This document shows, piece after piece, positions 1-9,211 of a DNA stretch of 43,206 nt. The DNA is from Gammaproteobacteria bacterium (GTDB lineage: Bacteria; Pseudomonadota; Gammaproteobacteria; Poriferisulfidales; Poriferisulfidaceae): assembly GCA_026713705.1 (NCBI GenBank), contig JAPONY010000032.1, forward strand, positions 1 to 43,206, in the 5' to 3' direction. A program made the position numbers and the translations under genes. Numbering within the stretch: position 1 is the first letter of the stretch; each line of letters opens with the position of its first letter. Below the pieces are notes generated by a model. That model saw nothing but the letters and a program-made list of their open reading frames with translations. It was not told the origin of the DNA and ran no database searches.

Positions 1-52
1 GCTGACGGTTCAGGATTTCGAGGGAAGATTCCAAGTTCATCACGGCCTCTAC

Positions 53-73
53 TGGTATATGAAAACATTACCA
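53..73. repeat. Imperfect inverted repeat upstream of rpmH
   Basis: The arms TGGTATATG (53-61) and CATTACCA (66-73) flank an AAAA spacer and pair apart from one extra base. The stretch 1-156 otherwise shows no gene I can support. The rpmH side of the rpmH-dnaA region often holds replication-origin sequence in bacteria, but I see no good DnaA box here, so an origin is not claimed. The repeat could be an operator or a chance palindrome. Confidence 0.3.
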
Positions 74-156
74 GATATTATGCGATAGCCCCCGTCCTCC
101 TGTCAATCCCGAAAAACCCCACAAATTTGTCGTGCACCCCGAAAGTAAGGTCGCAT

Positions 157-184
157 TTGACATTGGCGGCAGTTCTCTTATGAT
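157..184 (+). promoter_or_regulatory. Sigma-70 promoter for rpmH operon
   Basis: A perfect -35 TTGACA (157-162) is followed after 16 bases by TATGAT (179-184), a five-of-six match to the -10 consensus. Transcription would begin near 191, leaving a leader of under 20 bases before the rpmH ATG at 209. This is the best-looking housekeeping promoter in the window and suits the high expression expected of a ribosomal protein gene. Confidence 0.75.
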
Positions 185-208
185 GCGCACCCGGTTTCCG
201 TTCCGACC

Positions 209-343
209 ATGAAACGAACTTTTCAGCCCAACAATCTGCGCCGCAATCGGACGCACGGATTCCGTGCACGCATGCGGACTCGTGCCGGGCGCGCCATTCT
301 TAATGCCCGGCGCCGCCGCGGTCGTGCGCGACTCATCCCCTGA
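209..343 (+). CDS. rpmH: 50S ribosomal protein L34
   Basis: This 44-residue, very basic protein is ribosomal protein L34, part of the large ribosomal subunit. It begins MKRTFQPN, the family's hallmark start, and continues through the usual Arg-rich stretch ([14 protein letters not shown]) to an RRRRGRARL tail. The length is the standard one. It sits directly behind a near-consensus promoter and overlaps the likely start of rnpA in another frame, the classic rpmH-rnpA pair. The Shine-Dalgarno sequence is weak. Identification is essentially certain. Confidence 0.97.
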   Translation: MKRTFQPNNLRRNRTHGFRARMRTRAGRAILNARRRRGRARLIP

Positions 344-704
344 GCCGGAAGAAGCCCCCGGGCGATTCACTTTCCCGCGCAGCCGCAGGCTGGCTCATTC
401 ACACCAGTTTCAGAATGTCTACCGGCATCGGAAGGCAAAGCGCGCACGCGGCCGCATCGTGGCATGCGTGTGGGCGCCGAACGAACAGTCGGTGGCACGC
501 CTGGGCCTCGCCGTCTCGAAGCGCGCATTGCGCCGCAGCGCGGCGCGCAACACGTTCAAGCGCCTGGTCCGGGAACACTTTCGCCTTCATCCCCTGTCCG
601 GCATGGACCTGATCGTGAGTTGCTGCCGCGGCGTCCGTCCTCCGCTCGACCGGCGGGCGGTCCGTCTTGAACTGGTCGACCTTTGGGGCAAGATCGCGCC
701 ATGA
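324..704 (+). CDS. rnpA: Ribonuclease P protein component
   Basis: RnpA is the protein subunit of RNase P, which binds the catalytic RNA and helps mature the 5' ends of tRNAs. The N-terminal FTFPRSRRL motif and the later [20 protein letters not shown] helix match the family; the usual RNR signature reads RNT here. I chose GTG at 324 because it gives 126 residues, close to the family norm, and places the FTFPR motif about 15 residues in. An upstream ATG at 264 would add 20 residues lying inside rpmH. The rpmH end overlaps this start by 20 bases. The stop overlaps the yidD ATG (ATGA). Confidence 0.93.
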   Translation: MRDSSPEPEEAPGRFTFPRSRRLAHSHQFQNVYRHRKAKRARGRIVACVWAPNEQSVARLGLAVSKRALRRSAARNTFKRLVREHFRLHPLSGMDLIVSCCRGVRPPLDRRAVRLELVDLWGKIAP

Positions 705-931
705 ACCTCCTCCTGATCGGCCTGCTCCGCGCCTACCAATATCTTCTCAGCCCGTTTCTCGGGCAGCACTGCCGATTCACGCCGACTTGTTCGCAGTACG
801 CCATTGATGCCTTGCGCGAGCATGGAACCTGGCGCGGCAGCATGCTCGCGGCGAGACGCGTGATGCGCTGCCACCCCTGGCATCCAGGCGGACCGGACCC
901 GGTGCCCGAACGGAGGCACACCCATGGGTGA
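701..931 (+). CDS. yidD: Membrane protein insertion efficiency factor YidD
   Basis: This 76-residue protein is the small YidD (Haemolytic domain) factor, a membrane-associated protein thought to assist YidC-dependent insertion. It shows the conserved core [17 protein letters not shown], then [11 protein letters not shown] with the conserved cysteines, and [18 protein letters not shown] near the end. The start at 701 overlaps the rnpA stop by ATGA; a start 18 bases upstream would lie inside rnpA and lacks family support. It overlaps the yidC start by eight bases, so the three genes are probably translationally coupled. Confidence 0.95.
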   Translation: MNLLLIGLLRAYQYLLSPFLGQHCRFTPTCSQYAIDALREHGTWRGSMLAARRVMRCHPWHPGGPDPVPERRHTHG

Positions 932-2618
932 TTCTCGACTGTTCCTGTATGGCGCCCTGGCCATCATGCTGTTCTTGGTCTGGCAGACCTGGGAGCTGGA
1001 GAAGGCGCCGCCCTCTGTGTCGGAGCAAACCCTGGAACGATCGTCGGCCCCGGCGGGCGAAATGTCGGACACGCCGGCGCCGCGGGCGGAAGATATGCCC
1101 GAGGCCCGTTCCGCCGAATCTGCTGCGACCGATCTACCGGACGAAACATTGCCCGAACGCAGCAACTGGATCCGGGTACGCACGGACGTGCTGGATTTCC
1201 AGATCGACACCGTCGGCGGGAACGTGGTGCAGGCAGACCTCCCCCGTTACCCGGTCTCCCTGGAAACCCCGGACGTTCCGACGCGGCTCCTGTATATCTC
1301 GAACGAGAAATACGTGGTGCAGAGCGGACTGACGCACGACACGAGCGGCGGGCTGGATCTCAGTCATCGGGCGCCCAGCCATCACGCCCCCTACCAGGCC
1401 GGACGGTCGCAGTACGATTTTTCCGAGTCGACCGAACCCAAAACCGTGACCTTGCGCTGGGACGGGCCGGATGGCATCCAGGTTCTCAAGCATTTCCGTT
1501 TCACGCCCGGCCGTTATCTGGTCGACGTCACGCACGAAGTACGCAACCAAGGGGCGGAAGAATGGGTCGGGCGGCAATACCGTCAGTTGCGCCGCAGCGC
1601 CGGCCGTGCCCCTGACCGGACTTCGCTCCTGTTCGGCAACACGGAGGCGATCTCCTTCATCGGGGCGGCCTATCACGACTCCGAGACCTATCACAAGCTG
1701 TCGTTCGAAGACATGGACGAAGAACCGTTCAGCGAGAACCTGACGGACGGTTGGGTGGCCATGCTGCAGCACTATTTCGTGTCGGCCTGGGTGCCCCAGC
1801 GAGGGGATGTCGAGCGCTACTACACCCGGGTCGTGCGCGGGGGGCGCTATCCGGAGTACATCATCGGCATGCACTCGCCCGCCCAGCGCGTTGCCCCCGG
1901 AGCAAGCGCACAGTTCGCCTCGCAACTTTACGTCGGGCCGAAAGATCAGAACAAACTGGAGAAGATCGCCGACGGGCTGGAATTGACCGTGGACTACGGC
2001 ATCCTGACGATCCTGTCGAAGCCTTTGTTCTGGGTTCTGGATCACATCTATTGGCTGACCGGAAACTGGGGTTGGTCGATCGTGCTCCTGACGGTCCTGA
2101 TCAAACTCGTGTTCTACAAGCTATCCGAAACCAGTTATCGGTCGATGGCGAAGATGCGCAAGTTCGCACCGCGGGTACAGCAGTTGCGTGAGCGTTACGG
2201 CAGCGACCGGGTGAAAATGAACGAGGCAATGATGAAGATGTACCGGGAGGAAAAGGTAAACCCCCTAGGGGGGTGCTGGCCGATCCTTGTGCAGGTTCCG
2301 GTCTTCATCGCCTTGTACTGGGTGCTGCTGGAGAGCGTGGAGTTGCGGCAGGCGCCGTTCGTGGCCTGGATCCTCGATCTGTCGGTGCGTGATCCGTATT
2401 ATGTCCTCCCGCTTCTCATGGGCGCCAGCATGGTCGTGCAGACCAAGCTCAATCCGACTCCGCCGGACCCGTTCCAGGCCAAGCTGATGATGGCGCTGCC
2501 GATCGTGTTCACGGTATTCTTCCTGTTCTTCCCGGCCGGACTGGTCCTGTACTGGCTGGTCAACAACCTGCTCTCGATCACTCAGCAGTGGTTCATCATC
2601 CGGCGCATGGACGCGTAG
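924..2618 (+). CDS. yidC: Membrane protein insertase YidC
   Basis: YidC inserts and folds inner-membrane proteins, alone or with the Sec translocon. The 564-residue protein has an N-terminal membrane helix (about residues 5-22), a large periplasmic domain (about 55-340) and the conserved five-helix insertase core (about 350-555). The core contains the cytoplasmic [10 protein letters not shown] segment and the [10 protein letters not shown] motif typical of the family, and the C-terminus ends in a short basic tail. The periplasmic domain marks it as the Gram-negative form. The start overlaps yidD, and mnmE follows after 13 bases. Confidence 0.96.
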   Translation: MGDSRLFLYGALAIMLFLVWQTWELEKAPPSVSEQTLERSSAPAGEMSDTPAPRAEDMPEARSAESAATDLPDETLPERSNWIRVRTDVLDFQIDTVGGNVVQADLPRYPVSLETPDVPTRLLYISNEKYVVQSGLTHDTSGGLDLSHRAPSHHAPYQAGRSQYDFSESTEPKTVTLRWDGPDGIQVLKHFRFTPGRYLVDVTHEVRNQGAEEWVGRQYRQLRRSAGRAPDRTSLLFGNTEAISFIGAAYHDSETYHKLSFEDMDEEPFSENLTDGWVAMLQHYFVSAWVPQRGDVERYYTRVVRGGRYPEYIIGMHSPAQRVAPGASAQFASQLYVGPKDQNKLEKIADGLELTVDYGILTILSKPLFWVLDHIYWLTGNWGWSIVLLTVLIKLVFYKLSETSYRSMAKMRKFAPRVQQLRERYGSDRVKMNEAMMKMYREEKVNPLGGCWPILVQVPVFIALYWVLLESVELRQAPFVAWILDLSVRDPYYVLPLLMGASMVVQTKLNPTPPDPFQAKLMMALPIVFTVFFLFFPAGLVLYWLVNNLLSITQQWFIIRRMDA

Positions 2619-2631
2619 TGCCGCCACCGGC

Positions 2632-3966
2632 ATGAATTCCGGCGACACGATCGTCGCTTTGTCTACCCCGCCCGGGCGCGGCGCACTCGCCCTCATACGC
2701 GCGAGCGGCCCCCGGGTTCCAGATCTGGCCCGCCGACTCAGCGGCGAGGCACTCCTCCCGTCCCGCACCGCCTGCCTCCGGACCCTGCACGATGCCGAAG
2801 GCCGTACGCTGGACCAGGGCGTGCTGACGTTCTATCCCGCTCCCGCCTCGGCCACCGGCGAAGATGTACTGGAGATTTCCTGCCACGGCGCACCCGCGGT
2901 GATCGAGGCCCTGCTTTTCCGGTTGCGCTCGCTCGGTGCCCGCCCGGCCGAACCCGGAGAATTCAGCCGCCGGGCATTCGAGGCTGGCAAAATGGACTTG
3001 GCCCAGGCCCAAGCGGTCGCCGACCTGATTGCGGCCACCACGGGACGGGCGGCCCGATGCGCCGCTAGGGTGCTAAAAGGTGATATTTCACGCGAAATAG
3101 CGTCTATCTTGCAAGAAATAGTCGATATCAGGGTCTATATTGAAGGAGCCTTGGATTTCCCGGATGAAGATGTGGACTGGCTGGCGGAATCTGATTTCGG
3201 AAGCCGGTTATCAGGTCTTTCGGGGCAAGTAGAGCAATTGATCAACCGGGCTCGGCAGGGAAGAACCGTGGGCGTGGGTATCCGCCTGGCGCTGCTCGGT
3301 CCGCCCAATGTGGGCAAGTCCAGCCTGCTTAATCACTTCACGGGAGCCGACACGGCAATCGTAACCGCGCAGCCGGGCACCACCCGGGATGTATTGACCG
3401 CATCGTTTCAGATCGACGGCATTCCGCTGATTCTGGCCGACACGGCCGGCATCCGCCCGGCGGAAGCCGAGGCGGAGGTCGAGGGCATCCGACGCAGTTG
3501 GCGTGCCGCCGAAGAAGCCGATTTGATCCTGCAGGTGTTCGATGCGCATGCCGGCTGGAGCGAAGCGGACGAGGAAGTCAAAAATCGCCTGCCGGAGTGT
3601 CCGGCCTTGGTGCTGGCCAACAAGTGCGACCTGCTAGCCGACGGCGTCCCGGCATCCGGACCCGAAGACGCCATTCACTTGTCGGCAAAGCTCGGTCACG
3701 GAGTCGAAGCACTCAAGGAGCAAATCATCCGACTGCTGGAACTCGAAAGCGCACTGGAAGAAGATGAATTCATGGCGCACCAGCGGCAGATCGACGCCCT
3801 GCTCGAAACCGGTGAGGCGTTGAAGCGTGCGGCCCAAGCCCAAGGCGGCGAACTGATTGCGGAGGAGCTTCGGCTTGCCCAGGAAGCCCTGGGGGCGCTG
3901 ACCGGAGAATTCACCGCCGACGACCTGCTCGGGGAAATCTTCGGCCGGTTCTGCATCGGGAAGTGA
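2632..3966 (+). CDS. mnmE: tRNA uridine-5-carboxymethylaminomethyl GTPase MnmE
   Basis: MnmE, together with MnmG, modifies the wobble uridine (U34) of certain tRNAs. The 444-residue protein has the N-terminal folate-binding domain (starting DTIVALSTPPGRGAL), a helical domain, an inserted Ras-like G domain with GPPNVGKSSL near residue 223, DTAGI and NKCD motifs, and the invariant C-terminal CIGK. Length and termini are normal. A short stretch around 3070-3150 is noticeably more AT-rich than its surroundings but stays in frame and encodes conserved sequence, so no disruption is implied. Confidence 0.97.
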   Translation: MNSGDTIVALSTPPGRGALALIRASGPRVPDLARRLSGEALLPSRTACLRTLHDAEGRTLDQGVLTFYPAPASATGEDVLEISCHGAPAVIEALLFRLRSLGARPAEPGEFSRRAFEAGKMDLAQAQAVADLIAATTGRAARCAARVLKGDISREIASILQEIVDIRVYIEGALDFPDEDVDWLAESDFGSRLSGLSGQVEQLINRARQGRTVGVGIRLALLGPPNVGKSSLLNHFTGADTAIVTAQPGTTRDVLTASFQIDGIPLILADTAGIRPAEAEAEVEGIRRSWRAAEEADLILQVFDAHAGWSEADEEVKNRLPECPALVLANKCDLLADGVPASGPEDAIHLSAKLGHGVEALKEQIIRLLELESALEEDEFMAHQRQIDALLETGEALKRAAQAQGGELIAEELRLAQEALGALTGEFTADDLLGEIFGRFCIGK

Positions 3967-4055
3967 TAGGCACTCCGCTCCTGTCATAAACCAGTAACAG
4001 CCAGTCCGCAAACTAGAATGTTGATGCCGCGGTTGCGGTCAAACGAACTCCTTTC

Positions 4056-4733
4056 ATGCAAGCGACTCTCCCTCGGCGCCTGACCGCTGAATTTCTCGGC
4101 ACACTTTTCTTGCTGTCCACCGTGGTCGGATCCGGCATCATGGGCGAGGCCTTGGCCGGTGGCAACGACGCCATCGCGCTTCTCGGCAACACGCTTGCGA
4201 CTGGCGCCATCCTCGCCGTGCTGATTCTGATTTACGGCCCGGTCTCGGGAGGCCACTTCAATCCCGCGGTCACTCTCGGGTTCCTGATCCGCCGGGAAAT
4301 CACCCCGAGTGCGTCTTTCGCTTACGTATCCGTGCAGATTGCCGGAGGGTTGTGCGGAGTCTGGCTCGCGCATGTCATGTTCGGTGAACCGGCGTTCACG
4401 GCGTCGCTCAATGCGCGTACGGGCACCGGCGTCTGGGTCGGCGAATTCATGGCGACTTTCGGCCTTTTGGCCACCATACTCGGATGCTTGCGCTACTGCG
4501 CGGCCGCAGTGCCATACGCGGTCGGATTGTTCATCTCGGCTGGCTACTGGTTCACTTCATCGACCTCATTTGCGAACCCGGCCGTGACGGTTGCCCGCTC
4601 TTTCACAGACACCTTCTCCGGGATACGACCGGAGGATGCCCCGTGGTTCATCCTCATGCAACTGGTTGGAGCCATCGTGGCCACCTTGGTCATGGGCTGG
4701 CTGCTTCACAGACCTGGCGAGAACGAGCAATAA
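4056..4733 (+). CDS. MIP-family aquaporin
   Basis: This 225-residue membrane protein belongs to the major intrinsic protein (aquaporin/glycerol facilitator) family, which forms water or small-solute channels in the inner membrane. Both NPA motifs are present: GGHFNPAVTLG in the first half and FANPAVTVARS in the second, the latter followed by the channel arginine. About six hydrophobic segments are visible. The length fits short bacterial aquaporins better than GlpF. The specific substrate (water, arsenite or other) cannot be read from sequence, and no arsenic genes lie nearby. An 89-base gap separates it from mnmE, so it may have its own promoter. Confidence 0.88.
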   Translation: MQATLPRRLTAEFLGTLFLLSTVVGSGIMGEALAGGNDAIALLGNTLATGAILAVLILIYGPVSGGHFNPAVTLGFLIRREITPSASFAYVSVQIAGGLCGVWLAHVMFGEPAFTASLNARTGTGVWVGEFMATFGLLATILGCLRYCAAAVPYAVGLFISAGYWFTSSTSFANPAVTVARSFTDTFSGIRPEDAPWFILMQLVGAIVATLVMGWLLHRPGENEQ

Positions 4734-4757
4734 ACCCATCCATACTCAAGGTTCCTG

Positions 4758-5432
4758 CTACTTGACACGTTTGGCTCCAAAGGCCCCGAACAGCCAATCA
4801 TTGTTAGCTATCCGCTTTTCAAAGGTTCCAGCCACTTCCTCGTGATTCGGCCCGTAAAAGGCCCCTCTCATGCGGGAGTGGAAACCGAGTATTGTCCCGT
4901 CACTCTCATCATGGTGGACACCCCCGTATATGTCTTCGGGGGCCCACAAGAGGTTCGGTATTGATCCAGACTGATTCAAGTAGAAAATGTCCGTGATCGC
5001 TACTCTCAATTCACCGGCATCGTCTATGGTCACTTCCGCGTCGCCCTGCACGGGATCAAAATCCCGCACGCTGTATGGATCGCCTACCTGCCGTTGAGTC
5101 TGATCTACGACCATGCCCACCATGGCTCCTTCCCAACTCAAGAAGGCCCCAGTTGCAGGCAAAGGAAGGCTTCCCGTCGCTCTGATTCCAAGAGTCCAAG
5201 CCGCAGCTTCCTGCTTCCTTCCATTTCCCGTGTCGTCATACAAGTAGCCTTCGGCGAAAAACCCGCTGTAGTCCATCCATGCGCCGTATCCGACAAAATC
5301 AACCGGCGAGTCGATCAGCGCACCGGATTCTATGACGGTTCTGGCCCCTCGCCTGACTCCGCGAGTCTGAACCATCTCGACGCCGTTGACCTCCATGATC
5401 GGCTGGTAGTCCGTGTCATCCTCAAAAGTCAC
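4758..5432 (-). CDS. TbpB-like beta-barrel domain (C-terminal half)
   Basis: This reading frame, with a possible GTG start at 5432, encodes an 8-stranded barrel of the transferrin-binding-protein-B-like type found in bacterial surface lipoproteins. Recognisable family elements are VGYGAWMDYSGF, an SWEGAMVGMVV strand, GDAEVTIDD, and the C-terminal GAFYGPNHEEVAGTFE followed by IFGAFGAKR-like sequence. It has no signal peptide of its own. It lies in the same frame as the lipoprotein reading frame upstream (5502-6098), and the 69 bases between them are open except for the single TGA at 5502-5504. I think the two are halves of one gene; independent translation from the GTG is the alternative. Confidence 0.65.
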   Translation of the reverse strand: MTFEDDTDYQPIMEVNGVEMVQTRGVRRGARTVIESGALIDSPVDFVGYGAWMDYSGFFAEGYLYDDTGNGRKQEAAAWTLGIRATGSLPLPATGAFLSWEGAMVGMVVDQTQRQVGDPYSVRDFDPVQGDAEVTIDDAGELRVAITDIFYLNQSGSIPNLLWAPEDIYGGVHHDESDGTILGFHSRMRGAFYGPNHEEVAGTFEKRIANNDWLFGAFGAKRVK

Positions 5433-5501
5433 GGCGAGTGCAACGTCATCATGTGGGGCGACAACACAGTTGACCGCCAGCCCAAAGCAAGTCTCTATTC
5501 T

Positions 5502-6098
5502 TCAATCTGAATAGCGGCGGTAGACTGCGCCATAATACGGATGTAGTTCACCTTCCTCAGTGACGATGACGTGAAAAGAATCATGTCTGTCACTGTTCAC
5601 GTAGCAACTGCCCGGACCCGGGGTGGTGAGACAGCCGATTTCCATTATCCACGTACCCGGCTCGTAGTCTTCGTCGCCGGGATTTTGCGCGGCTTTCCCC
5701 TCGTGCTTTCCGAATATCTGGGAATGGTTGAGGTAGAGATTGGCGTTCGGAGAGCTTTTGGAAATTTCGGCCCTCAGAGTGTCGCGCCCCCTGAAATAAT
5801 CACTCGGAAGCGTGCTCAGTGCTGTATTTGCACCAGAACCAGGGGTTTTATTTAGCCGAACTGTCGATTGGTCAATAAGCCAGGAAATGGCTGAATGGTT
5901 CAACGGAGTGCCCCCCTCGGTTTGGGACGTGACGCTGGCGACGCTCTCCTCGATTTGGGTTTGGGACGTGACGCCGGTGACGCCATCGTCGGTTTGTCCT
6001 GTGTTACTCGCTCCAGCGCTACCGCCCCCGCCTCCGCCGCCACATGCGGCGGCAAGCATAGCAATACCGCAGACAAACAATATCCTTGTATTTTTCAT
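5502..6098 (-). CDS. Surface lipoprotein, N-terminal half of interrupted gene
   Basis: The 198-residue product starts MKNTRILF, has a hydrophobic signal and a lipobox (LAAAC) followed by a run of glycines, so it is a predicted lipoprotein. After a Thr/Ser/Gln-rich linker it has a region (about 70-195) I do not recognise on its own. The start at 6098 is preferred over one 42 bases upstream because it begins the signal peptide and has GGAAATAAA ahead of it. A single TGA at 5502-5504 separates it from the same-frame TbpB-like barrel downstream, so it may be the first half of a gene broken by a nonsense change, or a stop that is read through. Confidence 0.6.
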   Translation of the reverse strand: MKNTRILFVCGIAMLAAACGGGGGGGSAGASNTGQTDDGVTGVTSQTQIEESVASVTSQTEGGTPLNHSAISWLIDQSTVRLNKTPGSGANTALSTLPSDYFRGRDTLRAEISKSSPNANLYLNHSQIFGKHEGKAAQNPGDEDYEPGTWIMEIGCLTTPGPGSCYVNSDRHDSFHVIVTEEGELHPYYGAVYRRYSD

Positions 6099-6161
6099 TT
6101 TATTTCCGTGGGCTAAAGCCAGGCATTGAGCACGAACCACACGCCCGCACTCTCACAGATT

Positions 6162-6177
6162 TCAAACTTTAGTTTGA
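6162..6177. repeat. Perfect inverted repeat in AT-rich intergenic region
   Basis: TCAAACT (6162-6168) and AGTTTGA (6171-6177) form a perfect seven-base inverted repeat with a TT spacer. The region 6099-6391 separates two divergent genes, is much more AT-rich than its neighbours and must hold both promoters. The repeat sits 64 bases upstream of the lipoprotein start and would suit an operator for it; the TTTT that follows would also make a weak rightward terminator, but no rightward gene ends there. I see nothing else definite in this interval. Confidence 0.4.
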
Positions 6178-6391
6178 TTTTCCCCTGGCACAGTAAAAAG
6201 AAGAAAAATTACTCCATCAAAGCCTCGCTACAAAAAAGGAGATTAAAATTTGGTCGGCATTATAAAGCACCGCCATGCCCGAATAGCATAAATAAGATGG
6301 TATTTGCCGGTATGGATGAGCCAAATCTCCTCTTCCCGAACAGGGCAAATGGGGTGCGACATGGAACATCCCACGGTACACTGTCCCCGCA

Positions 6392-7840
6392 ATGATTGTC
6401 GCTTCCTTCATCTTCTTCATGGCCCTGTTTCTGGGCATCGGGCTGTTCGCGCACCTGCATTCCCGCCACAGCCACCGCGACTATTTGCTGGCCAGCCAGG
6501 AAACACCGCCTTGGCTTGCAGGGCTTTCGGCCGGCGCGACCAGCAACAGCGGCTACATGTTCACGGGGCTGATCGGTTTCGCCTATCTGGTCGGCCTGCC
6601 TTCCATCTGGCTGGGGCTCGGAATGCTTCTCGGCGATTTCATTGCCTCATCCTTCATCCACCGCCGATTGCGCACCGTGACGGCCATGGGACATGCCGAA
6701 ACCTACGCCGGCATCCTGAGCCACTGGAATGGCACCGACTTCCGGGTGTACCGTCATCTGGCCGGGTTCGTCTCCCTGATTTTCCTGTCCACATACGCGG
6801 CAGCACAGCTCGTGGCCGGCAGCAAGGCGCTGCATGTCCTGTTCGGCTGGGAAGAATTCGTCGGCGCTCTGCTCGGCGCGAGCATTGTCGCGAGTTACTG
6901 CTGGGCCGGAGGAATCCGCGCTTCCATCTGGACGGATGCCTTGCAGTCGATCGTGATGCTGGTGGCCATGTTCGTCCTGTTGGTGGTGGCGCTCGACTCC
7001 CTTGGAGGCATTCCTGCCGCCTGGGCGGCGTTGGATGCGGTTTCGCCCACGCACCTGAACCTGATTCCCCCGGATCTAGGGTTCGGCGCAATGGGACCGT
7101 TGCTGTTCGGCTTGGGCTGGATCGTCGGGGGATTCTGCGTCGTCGGGCAACCCCACATCATGGTACGCTTCATGACGCTCGACCGTCCGGAGAATACCAA
7201 CCAAGCTCGTCTCTATTACTACACCTGGAGCCTTTTGTTCGGACTGTTGGCTAGTTCCATCGGCTTGCTGACCCGGGTCCTGCTACCCCCCGAAACTGTA
7301 TTCGACGCCGAACTGGCGTTGCCGACGGTGGCACTTGACTTGCTGCCGGGGATCTTGGTGGGGGTCGTCATCGCGGGAATGTTTGCCGCCACCCTCTCTA
7401 CGGCGGACTCCCTGATCCTGAGTTGCGCGGCGAACCTCACCGACGATTTCGCCCCGGAAGACCGCTTGCCCCTGTTCATCGTCAAGGGCGGCACACTCCT
7501 GATGACCTTGGTGGCGCTGGCAATCGCGCTGACCGGGGATCAAAGCGTCTTTACGCTGGTCATCCTCGCCTGGTCCATGATGGGAGCGGCATTCGGTCCG
7601 TTAATCGCGGTATATGCGCTCGGCGGACGTCCCAGCCAATCGCTGGCCATCGCCATGCTGGTTGCGGGCGTGGTTTGCGTCCTGCTCTGGCACATGGTCC
7701 CGGGCCTGGCCCTTCACTACAAGGGGCTCCTCGGGTTTGCCGTGGGCTTCCTGGTCTATCTGGCCGGAAGCGGGCTCGGCATGAATCTGCGGGAATCCGG
7801 TACAGCCGAAGCCCCGACCCCATCAGTGCACCGGCACTGA
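6392..7840 (+). CDS. Sodium:solute symporter (SSF family)
   Basis: This 482-residue protein is a sodium:solute symporter of the SSF family, which couples sodium influx to uptake of solutes such as proline, pantothenate or sugars. It has about 12-13 hydrophobic segments. Family features are the early ASQETPPWLAGLSAGATSNSGYMF region, GLGWIVGGFCVVGQPHIMVRFM in the middle, and AGMFAATLSTADSLILSCAANLTDDF, the helix-8 segment whose Ser/Thr residues help bind sodium. The overall pattern is closest to PutP-type proline symporters, but substrate is not certain. It converges on engB with only 15 bases between the stops. Confidence 0.88.
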   Translation: MIVASFIFFMALFLGIGLFAHLHSRHSHRDYLLASQETPPWLAGLSAGATSNSGYMFTGLIGFAYLVGLPSIWLGLGMLLGDFIASSFIHRRLRTVTAMGHAETYAGILSHWNGTDFRVYRHLAGFVSLIFLSTYAAAQLVAGSKALHVLFGWEEFVGALLGASIVASYCWAGGIRASIWTDALQSIVMLVAMFVLLVVALDSLGGIPAAWAALDAVSPTHLNLIPPDLGFGAMGPLLFGLGWIVGGFCVVGQPHIMVRFMTLDRPENTNQARLYYYTWSLLFGLLASSIGLLTRVLLPPETVFDAELALPTVALDLLPGILVGVVIAGMFAATLSTADSLILSCAANLTDDFAPEDRLPLFIVKGGTLLMTLVALAIALTGDQSVFTLVILAWSMMGAAFGPLIAVYALGGRPSQSLAIAMLVAGVVCVLLWHMVPGLALHYKGLLGFAVGFLVYLAGSGLGMNLRESGTAEAPTPSVHRH

Positions 7841-7855
7841 CGGGGTACTCGGCCT

Positions 7856-8476
7856 TTACGCGGCCGGCATTTCATCCTCGTTCAAGTAAGCGCGCAAGGC
7901 ACCACGGGCCGCTTCAAGACCAAGGCCGGTTCGCGCCGACACCAGACTGATCGGCGTGTCATTCCCGTCCTGAAGCGCCTTCTGCAAATCAATCAGAGTG
8001 CGTTGCGCCTTGGAGCGCGACAATTTGTCTGCCTTGTTCAACAAGACATGCACCGGCAAATCTACGGCGCTACACCACTCCAGCAACTGCCCGTCGCTGT
8101 CGCGCAGCGGATGGCGGACATCCATGAGCAACATCAAACGAACGAGGCTGTTACGGTTCCGGAGATATCCCTCCACCATGCGCTGCCAGCTTGCGCGTTC
8201 GGCTTTGGAGGCCCGCGCGAAGCCATAGCCCGGCAGATCCACCAGACGACGTACATCGTCCACGGCGAAAAAGTGGAGTAGGCGGGTCCGGCCCGGAGCT
8301 GCACTGGTACGCGCCAGCGAGCGTCGCTCGCACAGGGCGTTGATCAGGCTTGACTTGCCGACATTGGAGCGCCCGGCGAAGGCGACTTCCACTCCCTGAT
8401 CCGGCGGGCAGCTTTCCACCCGCGGATGTCCAGAGAGATAGACGGCCTGGCGCAAATCCTGTTGTTGTTCTTTCAC
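7856..8476 (-). CDS. engB: Ribosome biogenesis GTP-binding protein EngB/YsxC
   Basis: EngB is an essential small GTPase needed for 50S subunit assembly. The 206-residue product shows G1 GRSNVGKSSL, the switch region with TSAAPGRTR, G3 DLPGYGFA, G4 LNKADK and G5 SARTG. Length is standard. The start is a GTG at 8476 that overlaps the cysC stop (GTGA), so it is probably translated by coupling to cysC. In many gammaproteobacteria engB neighbours a cytochrome c4 gene, dsbA and polA, as it does here. Confidence 0.95.
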   Translation of the reverse strand: MKEQQQDLRQAVYLSGHPRVESCPPDQGVEVAFAGRSNVGKSSLINALCERRSLARTSAAPGRTRLLHFFAVDDVRRLVDLPGYGFARASKAERASWQRMVEGYLRNRNSLVRLMLLMDVRHPLRDSDGQLLEWCSAVDLPVHVLLNKADKLSRSKAQRTLIDLQKALQDGNDTPISLVSARTGLGLEAARGALRAYLNEDEMPAA

Positions 8477-9036
8477 CGCTCCCGTTCCTGGAGGAATTGC
8501 AGAATCTCGTCCACCGCTTCGTCGGGCGACAACTCTACCGTATTAATGCGCAATTCCGGATTCTCCGGGGGCTCGTAGGGTGAGTCGATGCCTGTGAAAT
8601 CAGGGATATCGCCCCTGCGGGCCTTCGCGTAAAGACCTTTTACATCGCGCGCCTCACAGACTTCAATCGGCGCATCGACAAAAACTTCGGCAAACTCTCC
8701 GTCCTCCATCAGAGCCCGGGCTCTTGCGCGCTCCGAGCGGAACGGGGAAATGACGGCAACGATGGCGATCAGGCCGGCATCCACCATCAACTTGGCGACC
8801 TCGGAAATCCGGCGAACATTCTCCACCCGGTCCGGGCGCGTAAAGGCAAGATCCCGACTCAACCCGAGGCGGATATTGTCTCCATCCAGAAGGTACGTGT
8901 GTCGACCCAAGGCTCCAAGCCTCTGTTCCAGCAGATCCGCGATCGTCGACTTGCCTGCACTCGGCAAGCCTGTCAGCCAAACCATGCAAGGCCGCTGGTT
9001 CAAGGCCCGTGCCCGCGTGCCTTTGTCGATGCTCAT
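8473..9036 (-). CDS. cysC: Adenylylsulfate (APS) kinase
   Basis: CysC phosphorylates adenosine 5'-phosphosulfate to PAPS with ATP, in sulfate assimilation or sulfation. The 187-residue product has the P-loop GLPSAGKST, LLDGDNIRLGLSRDLAF, the ISPFRSERARARAL segment that contacts substrate, and KGLYAKARRGDIPDFTGIDSPYEPP. I chose the ATG at 9036; another ATG six codons upstream is possible. There is no cysN, cysD or cysH next to it, so it is a stand-alone kinase coupled only to engB. It diverges from the cytochrome c4 gene across about 175 bases. Confidence 0.93.
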   Translation of the reverse strand: MSIDKGTRARALNQRPCMVWLTGLPSAGKSTIADLLEQRLGALGRHTYLLDGDNIRLGLSRDLAFTRPDRVENVRRISEVAKLMVDAGLIAIVAVISPFRSERARARALMEDGEFAEVFVDAPIEVCEARDVKGLYAKARRGDIPDFTGIDSPYEPPENPELRINTVELSPDEAVDEILQFLQERER

Positions 9037-9211
9037 CCGGAGTCTTGTGCTCAAAAACGGAACCTCATTCTAGCGGCGTCTTCGGGCAAGAGTCTTTATC
9101 ATTCTCCATTGCACCCGCTGCCTAGGCTCCATATTTCCAATCCACCGCACGATTCGCAAGGCAGTTTGATACAATGGCGCGCCTGTACGGAATACCTTTC
9201 CCGCATACTCA

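Noticed and set aside
1-156. Possible replication origin left of rpmH
   Set aside because: The position is suggestive, but I found no convincing DnaA boxes or clustered AT-rich repeats in these bases.
1134-2045. Long minus-strand frame over yidC
   Set aside because: It lies wholly opposite a clearly conserved gene and has the composition expected of an antisense shadow in GC-rich DNA.
5502-5504. TGA as a selenocysteine codon
   Set aside because: TbpB-like lipoproteins are not selenoproteins and I saw no selenocysteine insertion-type hairpin just after the codon; a nonsense change or a gene boundary is far likelier.
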